Assembly: GCA_030411725.1 (NCBI GenBank)
Contig: MU839830.1
Location: 496,001 to 560,000, forward strand
Reading direction: 5' to 3'
From: Echria macrotheca
Lineage: Eukaryota > Ascomycota > Sordariomycetes > Sordariales > Schizotheciaceae
Length of the DNA stretch: 64,000 nucleotides
Positions 56,545 through 64,000 of this stretch are shown here, in pieces (within the stretch, counting starts at the first letter, position 1; the number at the start of each line of letters is the position of its first letter). Made by a program: the position numbers and the translations under genes. Under the pieces are notes generated by a model. The model searched no databases. It was not told the DNA's origin and saw nothing but the letters and a program-made list of their open reading frames with translations.

Positions 56545-59029
56545 TTATTGAGGTTGCGGGGCCCATCCCCATTGCGTTGCCTGGGTTGGCTGTTGGGTCC
56601 ATGGCTGGGAGACGGCCGGCGCGGGGCCGCTTTGGTGCATGTACTGCCGCGGTGTCTGTTCGGCCGGGTTGTAAATCCCTTGCGACGTCGCTCCGTAGCC
56701 CTGGCCACCCATGCCCGGCATCCCCGCGTACGACATATTGCCGCCGGGCACCTGGCCGCCACCGCTCGAGTGCCGCATCTGGGATGCCGGAGACTGTTGA
56801 GGGTGGGGAGATGGCTGCGACTGGGCAGTATACGCAGAGTAGCCGTGCTGCGGAGTCTGCGGCGTGGGCGGCCACATCTGGCCCTGGCTATAATTATAAT
56901 TCTGCGCAGGCTGCTGCATGCTGCCAGCCGAACCTGATGACGAGTTCGTTGGTCTCGAGCTGTTCTGAGCTGGAGCTTGGGCCATACCTCTGAGTGAACC
57001 CTGACCGACCGAGTTTTGGGCGTGGATAGGCTGCGTGTAGGGCGCGGCCGTCATCATCATCTGCGGGCTCTGGTTCGGAACAACACTGGGCTGCGGCATG
57101 CCGGACGAGGGCGCGTGTGACGACGGAGCCGGCCTGCTGCTCGGTGCCGTCGCGTCCGTCGTGCCGGCCGGCTGGCTCATGGTGGTCGCGGGCGGCTGCT
57201 CGTGGGGCCTGCGCCAGAGCGTCTGCATGTAGTCGCTGCGCATCTCACGCTGCTGGTTGACGGTGCGGTTGAACTCGGCGGCGTGGTGGGCCTGGGCGTG
57301 TAACTCCGAAATGGGGCTGGGCTGTGTCCGGTCCTGGTACGCCGGGCCCGTCATCTCCTGCCGCGGCACCGTCTTGAGGATGTTGGAATAGTCCCGGCTC
57401 CGGGTGTCATTGTAATCTAATGCGGATGTTATCACGGGCATTCTGGCCGAGCTTCCCGGTGGTGCCCCAATCATACCTGGCTGAACAAGAGGTTGCGGAG
57501 CCCCACCAAACTGGCCCGGGTTGGTGTTGTATATGATTTCGCCATGGGGTCCTCCAAGCATCGATGCATTCTGGCTGGCCTCGGCCGCGGCATCTCGAGC
57601 CGCCTTGGACGCTCCGGGTCGCTTCTCTCCCGCGGGGTCGGCCTCGGTGAAGCCCTGCTTTCGCGCCTTTGTCTCCCAGTAATCATCCCTGACTCTCCGC
57701 CCGTTCACGATGACGCGACTGCCGAACTGCCGGAACATGCTCCGCGCCGTCACGATGGCGATTTGTCGCGACCGGTACGAAAAGGGCAAAATCTCCTGGT
57801 TGACAAGGTCGTCCTTTTCTATCTGGTTCGCGATGATCTTGTAGAGCGACCGGTTCTTGTTGAACAGCAGGTATGAGTCGCGATAACCCAGGACTCTCGC
57901 GCACTCGGTAGCCAGCATGAAGAGCTTGTCGCCACGGTTCGGAACCAAGAATGTCCTGCACCTATACTCCCTGCCCCCGAGCAGTGTCCCATTAGCCATA
58001 ACCTTCTTCTCGCCCGCCTCGTCGATCTCGCGTGGCAGGTACTCGTCGCCGCCTGGCCCGAGCTGGTCGGTCGTGTGGTCGCGAACGGTCGGGAGCGCCT
58101 TCAGCGTCGACTTTGTCGGCGTGGTCTTGGGAGGCGATGCCTGGGGTCCCGGCGCGTACGCCGGCGCCTGGGCTGGGAGGGGAGCATTTTGGCTCTGTGG
58201 TGTCTGCGGCGGGATCGTCTGGGGGACCGGCGGAATCGGCGCCTGGCTAGCCGTCTCGGAGACGCTCCCTGACGGCCTGGACTTCATCGGTCTTCCTCGC
58301 TTTCTAGGCTTATCGCCACCTAGGCACGCCCGACAGCAGCGGTCAGCTTGTATTCCAGAATCCCCTGATGTGCGGGTCGCACGACCAGACATGTAACGCG
58401 CGCACCAAACTCCCCAGTCGCAACGGCGCGGCTACACAAGCGTCGAAGTCAGACCCAACGTACCGTCATCACCAGCTGACCCTGGCGCTCCCGAGTCTTG
58501 GAAGTCGTCCGGAGAACGACTGCGCTTGATGCCCCTCGAGGTCGGGTTGATGAGTTCTAGCCGGGTCTCGACGTCAGCATTGCGGGGGGATCCCAGGGTG
58601 GAGGAGTGGGAGGAGGAGTCGCGTCCATGATGGATCCGAGACTCGGCTCCGAAATAGAAAAAAACAAAAGGGTTGGGCGGCGCAGGCTTCGGGATGCCGG
58701 GTCGCGACAGCAGCCGTAGCACAAGACAAACAATCAATCGCACGAGCACAGCGGCAGGTAACGGTGACTGCAATATCGACGACAGCGATGAAGAGCAAGA
58801 GCTGTCGTCGAGCGACGCGCTTGGACGGTCGAGTCGGGTTCGCGGCGGCGTATGCCCACGACACAGCGGCCAGTGGTCGGGGGCCTTCTGCGCGGTTCTC
58901 TGGCGCGCGCATCGGCGGACCAGCCGGAGAAACACAGTGAATATAAAAGACGGGCAGTGACATACCTGAGTTGAGGGCAGCTGGATTGATTGTCGCACTA
59001 TCAGCGCCGTTGGGCGGTGCAGAGTACAT
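56545..59029 (-). CDS. RSC7: Chromatin-remodelling complex subunit Rsc7/Swp82 family
   Basis: Three exons (59029-58966, 58646-58464, 58319-56545) encode 673 residues. Exon 1 gives only MYSAPPNGADSATINPAALN plus Ser and is joined across a 319-nt intron. A 60-nt stretch in exon 3 (about 57476-57417) with GTATGA and TAG ends could be a further in-frame intron. A Ser-rich N-terminus (HHGRDSSSHSSTLGSPR) and VETRLELINPTSRGIKRSRS lead to an AT-hook-like KPRKRGRPMKSRP at 86-98. The conserved domain lies at about 174-300 (GREYRCRTFLVPNRGDKLFM, ARVLGYRDSYLLFNKNRSL, FSYRSRQIAIVTARSMFRQF). The rest is Gln/Pro/Ser-rich and probably disordered. In yeast Rsc7 (Npl6) and Swp82 are subunits of RSC and SWI/SNF; filamentous fungi usually have one such protein. 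The exon 1 assignment is the least certain part. Confidence 0.88.
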
Positions 59030-62000
59030 GAGTGCAGGGCGACGTCAACCACGTCAACGGGTCTGCGAAACGACGTGTCTTGATATAGTTGGGTCTGGCT
59101 GGAGGGGTGACAGACACCCGGGCGCGGGTGCTTGGAGCTCTGATTCACAACCAAAGGCACTCAAGCTTTTGATTTGGCCTGGAATGCATGCGCTGGATGA
59201 TGCAGGCAAGGAATGCTCGTGCATATGGTTGGCGCAAATCCACGGCTGCTCCAGAAGCGGTTGTTGTCGAATGAAAGGTTAAAGTTCAGGGTATAAAAAA
59301 AGATTGCGAAAAGGTAAGCGTTTGCGGCTTTTCGACCCTTGTTTTCCCACTGTAGCTTATTTCCTTGCCTCCGGGCCTGCCTCGCTTTCTCCCCCCAAAC
59401 GCGAGCCTGGGTCGGCCACGGGCAACGTGACTTGACTGCCCGCCGGGGAGAGCGCGCAAGAGAGGCTCTTGCCTGGGGAGCTTGTTCGCAGCGTGCAGCA
59501 ACAGCTGCTGCTGCTGCTGCACGTGCGGGGCCCCGGCTAGCTCCTCTCGGACGGCGAGGGGTAGATGCAGACAATGCCACCCCCAGGAAAACGCGGGACC
59601 ACCACCGCACCGCAGGAACTTGGGAACAGCAGAACAGCAGGGGAGTGTAATAAATCATGGCCGCCGCCGCCGGAGAATCAGGACCCCAGTTCTGGGAATT
59701 CATTTCTGCGGAGGGGGCTAAATCGTCTGCAGCGATGGGGGCGGGAGAATCTTTTGGCCTCGACAAGCACGACAGGGCTCCAAGACACAGACTCCAGCAA
59801 TGTGTGAGTTCATGGGTTACGGGTCAAGAGAGCCGCCGATGCTCGCCGAACAGAGACCCCGAGCCACGGCGCAGAGCCCTGTTGGCAGTCGGCCAGCGGC
59901 GCAACTCGGGCAACTCGCCGCGCAACATCACAGAGCTGCGCATCGCCAATAAATAGCTACTGTATCGCGGTGGAGCGCGCAGTGCTTTGCCTTCCCGGCC
60001 AGCTGGCCGTGGCTCGTCTCTGTGTCCAGATGCGGCGTTATGTCACCGCAAATGATGAATCTCGCCATCGCGCAGCAGAGAGGGGTGAAGGGATAAACGG
60101 GAACGAGCGAAGGGTGCGGAACGTCTTCCTGGCGGACGGGTCTGCCGTTTCGAGACGGGGCTCTCAGCTGCTTTCTGCCCACGGGCGTGGGTGTGCATCC
60201 AGCTTGGCCGAGTGGGTGCGATGCGATACGTAGGGCTTGGGATCCTGTGTTTCCCAGATGGAACTTTACAGTACGTACCCCGCGTGTACGGGTGCAGAGT
60301 AGATTGGATATCTTTTCGCGACGCTGGAACAGCGTTCAAATGTGTGTCCGAGACCGCGCCGAGTTTATCTCGACCACCGTCCTCCGGCCCGACATGTTCG
60401 CAGCTTGGTAGGCCCCACGACTCCAGACGAACATGTCGACCGCACTACGTCCCGTCGATGATGCGGGCGTTGAATATATCCCGACTGGAGAAGCACTGCA
60501 TCGACCTGGTGAGCCACGAGGGGCGTGAGATCAGTACCAGGCAGGGGGGAGGGGTGAAGAGGAGGTGGGGGGGAGACGCGATTACGTGCGGGTCCAGAGT
60601 GACCTGCGGAAAAGAGGCGAAGCGGGCTCCATTTCCTGGCTTGGCTGAGGAACTTGGAAGGAAAGGTCCAGCCAACGAGAGACAAGAACCGCAACAGGAC
60701 GGCTGCCGAGGCGATTATGTGCGCGGTGCAAAACGCGGCGACGTCGTTACAATCCAGTTGACCTGCTGTCCTGGCAGAAACCGGGGAAAACCTCACGGGC
60801 GGGACAGCGCTCATTTGTAAGCCCCACCAACGTTTAAAGCCGGCAGGCCTTGGGCGGCGGCGAGGAAGAAAGGTCGTTTCAGCAGCAAGCAACAAGGTGA
60901 GGCAGTTTGTTGATGGATAGCGCGGAAGGTGACTCAGTTGGCTTAATTTTGCGTAACCTGCAGAAAGTCCAGCATTTGACGTTGCACAATCCCGGCGCAG
61001 AGCGACAAAATCGGCATCCTGAACGGCCTCCTGTGCTCATCAGGCCCGCCTTGCCGCATCTTGGAACCCCGAAAGCGTACAGAAGGCTGACAGGCGCTGC
61101 CGGTTAAGCGACCGACTTCTCTTGGTACCTAGCTTCATGATCGCTATTCTTTCAGCAAAAGGGGTCCCATCGCCCAAGTCGAAGCATATCCGTCTTTGCG
61201 CAGATCCTATTACGTCGTTAGCGCCATCAAGGGATGACGGTCGATCAATGGTTCCCTGCCGAGCTGACGCCCCATCGTCTCAACATCGAAATCCCAACTG
61301 ACGCGTCACCGGCTTCGAAACCGCGAAACTGACACGGTGGTGTCAGCTGAGAGGTCAGGTGGGAGCGCGAATGTCTCGAAGGAGGGGCGGAAAGGCCGGA
61401 GCTTCCGTCAGGAGGCGCTACTTCGGACCCCAGCCAAGTAAGTAATGCCGTATTGGACTTTGGGCAGCCAACAAACCGGGCCAGGAACACGAGGTGAGCT
61501 GGTTTGGAAACTATCTTCTTTGCTGAGCTTGGCGAGAGGCCAATCGCAACTTTGCCATTCGAGGCCTGCATTGCGCCTTTCATCATCGCCGCCAGATGAG
61601 TAATGCGAGGCTGGCTTCGAGGGCCCGCTTGGTGCGAGCAGGAGAAGCGCGGTTGTCGACAAGCACCAAGAAGCGCTATCTGCATGCCTCAAGCACCTCA
61701 GCCGAGTCGCAGCGTCTCGACGAGCATGCAGAACGCAACGCCATGAATGATCTTGCATGCTGCTGTTTGGTCCTCTGAGTGGCAGATGGACCGTGCGCTA
61801 AGCCATGTTTGGCGGGGTTATGATGGCCACGCCCGGCCAACGTTATCGCACACCCCTCCCTGGTCTGCGACCCCGCAATCACGAACCAGAGCGTCACACC
61901 AGGCACTCCTGTGTAGGTGGCTCTCCCGCGGCCTGAAGGCTCTCCGGTAAGGTAGGATCTGGGACGGCATCAGGATGGAAACGTCCAACGCCAAGATAGG

Positions 62001-64000
62001 AATGCCCAATACGAGGGTCCGTTTCCGCTACGACGCTCTCTGGTCTCGAGACCGAGGGCTCGCGAACCATGTTATCAAAGACACTGCCAGCTTGACGCGT
62101 TATCACCAGCAGCTCGCTCGATTCAGAGGATCCCGCGTGAGCCCGCGGCTTGTTATCCAGCAGGTCGAGCCTGAGATGAGGTCAGCCTGCAGTTCAATTT
62201 CACACTTATCCGCGCCTTCCCGACACGACTAGCCAGCCGTCCTGCTAGCTTCCAGGACGATGACTGTCTGACAGCTGCTCGGGGCAAAGGCACACCGTTA
62301 ACAAAGTCCCGATCACCTAGCCTCGTTCGCATTCACGAGCAAACATCTTGTCGCGTTCACTATCCCTGGCTTGTTGCCGGCGGCGGCGGTCGTCACCATG
62401 CTCGGGATATCGAGGCTACCATCACATGAATGCCCACTATCACCAAGCAGCCCCGTTGGCTGGCTTGGTTGAAATGAGCCAACAGCGAATTACATGATCA
62501 AAACGGTCGAGGGTTACACCAGGGCCAGCCACCGACTTCTCTGTAAGCTGATTTGGTAGGTTTACATGATCCCGATATCCGGCCGACTCAACATTCATGT
62601 GCCCCCTTACCTGGCTCCCAGCAAATCTTGAATTTGCCCGTTTACTCCCATCAACCCCTCGTCGGCCTCTTGTCGGAGCTGAGACCGGCGAACAAGCTCG
62701 AATGCCACGGCTGTACGGATCATGGTGCGGTGAGTCCTGGCTCGAACCTCCATGTCAGGCTCGAGGCACTGGGGGGTGGGTGCTCATTGGGCGGCAGGCA
62801 AGCTCGCTGCTGGGGCAAGGAATAATTACGCCACGGACACGGCCTGGTCATCAAGCTGCCAACCTTGGCTTCGCAAGGCTGAGCAAATCAGAGTCGAAAG
62901 ATGACTCTCGCAAGCCGGGTAACATGTCCAATGTGGGGGCAGTCTGACGGACGGCGAGACAACAAACGGTGCTAAGAAGACGACACGGGCAACAGATGGG
63001 AACATGGGCAGGAAACCAGTGAATCAGCTGCCCGGCCTTGCCCTCCTCGTTCGAGGAGTTATCCTGCCGCGTCCGCTTTCCGCGCCGTTGAGATGTTAGA
63101 CTGATGCTGCCCCCGGAATGAACGCCCTTGTCTTCCCACCCCATCTCGCTGCAACCCTTTTCCAGCTCTGCCGTCGATCAACTTGGATCTTGATGCCGAC
63201 ACTTGGCCAGAGCCTGGCCCCGTGAAGCGCCACGACATGTGATGGGTCCGTCCCACGGTTCCAGGGAATCCCAAGCGCAATCAATCCGCTGCAGTGCCCC
63301 AGGTGTTTGGGGAGCGACAAGGAAAAGGTGCAGAAGAGGGTGTGCGAGGGAAGCACAACCGCGCAGAGGAGGGGATGCCCCGGAGCTTGTCGCGAGAAGG
63401 GAGGGGGCAGGAGGGGGGGGAGGGGGGGAACCGACGAGGCGTGCCGAGCAGGGTGGGGTCGGTGGGTTAAAGTGGGTGCGCAGGGGGGGTTGCAAGCGAT
63501 TAGCTGCGATTGGCCTTGGCATCGAACCTGCAGGCGCTCATTGGCCGGCCGCCCTGCGACCGCGGCAAGGTTCTGCACGGACCACATCCTGCAAATCATT
63601 TGCGTTTTGACGACACGGCGTTCGTCGCAACCTTTCTGGCGTCCCCGACCCGCCTGCCCGCCTTTTGTTCGCTCGCCGTTTCTGATTCTCTCTGGATTGC
63701 CCGAGACTTTGCTCGCGCTGGGGCCGAGGATCCTGGGGCGCGGCACCGCTCGTCTTCGCACTTCGCGGCGAGGATTCCCAGCTGTTGCTCCTTGCCCCTC
63801 TTCGATCACGGGCCGTGCAACGAGCGCACGGTAGAGGGCTGCGACAGGCCTTGCGCCAAACTCGATGGGGTTAAGGTTCGAGGAAAGGATTCGAGGCAGA
63901 TCTGGGGAAGAAGCCCACCAGACAGGGCATCCCCACCACATCTTTGGTGGTGTCCCAGGTCGTGAGCAGGGCCGGGCTTGCAGTCGACACACCATGGACC
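59030..64000. other. Gene-free region to the right edge, 5 kb
   Basis: The left 500 nt are the promoter of the Rsc7 gene. No frame in the rest shows domain motifs or usable splice patterns. The last 600 nt have GA/CT-rich and G-rich runs (63400-63490) and could be the upstream region of a gene beyond the edge. Confidence 0.5.

Noticed and set aside
57417..57476. 60-nt possible intron in the Rsc7 gene
   Set aside because: The donor GTATGA and the branch site are weak and the unspliced sequence reads naturally, so I kept it as exon; RNA-seq would decide.
63096..63995. Minus-strand open frame of 299 codons near the right edge
   Set aside because: Arg, Pro and Ala-rich random-like sequence covering G-rich runs; no domain and no protein-like hydrophobic pattern.

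Overview
This is a nuclear segment of a filamentous ascomycete, most likely a Sordariomycete. Coding regions are GC-rich and interrupted by short introns of about 45-190 nt, with GT(A/G)NGT donors, CTAAC/CTGAC-type branch sites and YAG acceptors. The gene set is typical of ascomycetes: verprolin, Dpb4, Rsc7/Swp82, LSm8, CHORD-CS and P5C dehydrogenase. There are no bacterial operons, CRISPR arrays, rRNA genes, complete transposons or a secondary-metabolite cluster, and I found no credible tRNA gene.

Layout. 1-1.25 kb: 5' part of a membrane-anchored protein with a candidate Atg8-interacting motif (minus, cut by the left edge). 3.9-4.1 kb: a 62-aa Ser-rich protein (plus). 6.5-7.0 kb: a small two-exon protein (minus). 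7.9-9.1 kb: a bHLH regulator (minus). 10.0-10.7 kb: two kinds of tandem repeat. 10.7-13.5 kb: a six-exon PhoD-like phosphatase (minus). 14.2-14.45 kb: a sequence gap between G and C homopolymers. 14.8-16.5 kb: a rhomboid protease (minus), divergent from a Tma17/Adc17-type chaperone (plus, 17.0-17.6 kb). 18.1-19.5 kb and 22.6-23.9 kb: two fungal proteins of unknown function (minus). 25.2-26.7 kb: nucleoside hydrolase (plus), tail-to-tail with LSM8 (minus, 26.9-27.4 kb). 27.9-30.3 kb: gene-poor, with coding-like remnants. 30.3-31.5 kb: HpcH/HpaI aldolase (plus), tail-to-tail with a glutaredoxin-like gene (minus), which is divergent from a CHORD-CS co-chaperone gene (plus, 32.5-33.75 kb). 35.7-36.9 kb: four-TM protein (minus). 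38.0-39.3 kb: mitochondrial membrane protein (minus). 40.3-41.85 kb: verprolin (plus). 42.5-43.8 kb: Dpb4 (minus). 45.1-46.5 kb: Mid2-like surface protein (minus). 46.5-51.4 kb: gene-free. 51.4-53.2 kb: P5C dehydrogenase (plus). 54.4-54.6 kb: second sequence gap. 56.5-59.0 kb: Rsc7/Swp82 (minus). 59.0-64.0 kb: gene-free.

The genes do not form one pathway. They are mostly housekeeping genes (chromatin remodelling, replication, RNA processing, actin dynamics, mitochondrial metabolism, chaperones) in the scattered order usual for fungi. All splice models were built by eye from splice signals, reading frame and family conservation. Several introns are multiples of three with no stop, so retained forms would also be open. 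I saw no convincing new system. The points most worth following up are the AIM-containing membrane protein at the left edge, the tandem arrays at 10 kb, the possible gene relic at 28-29 kb, and the two gaps.
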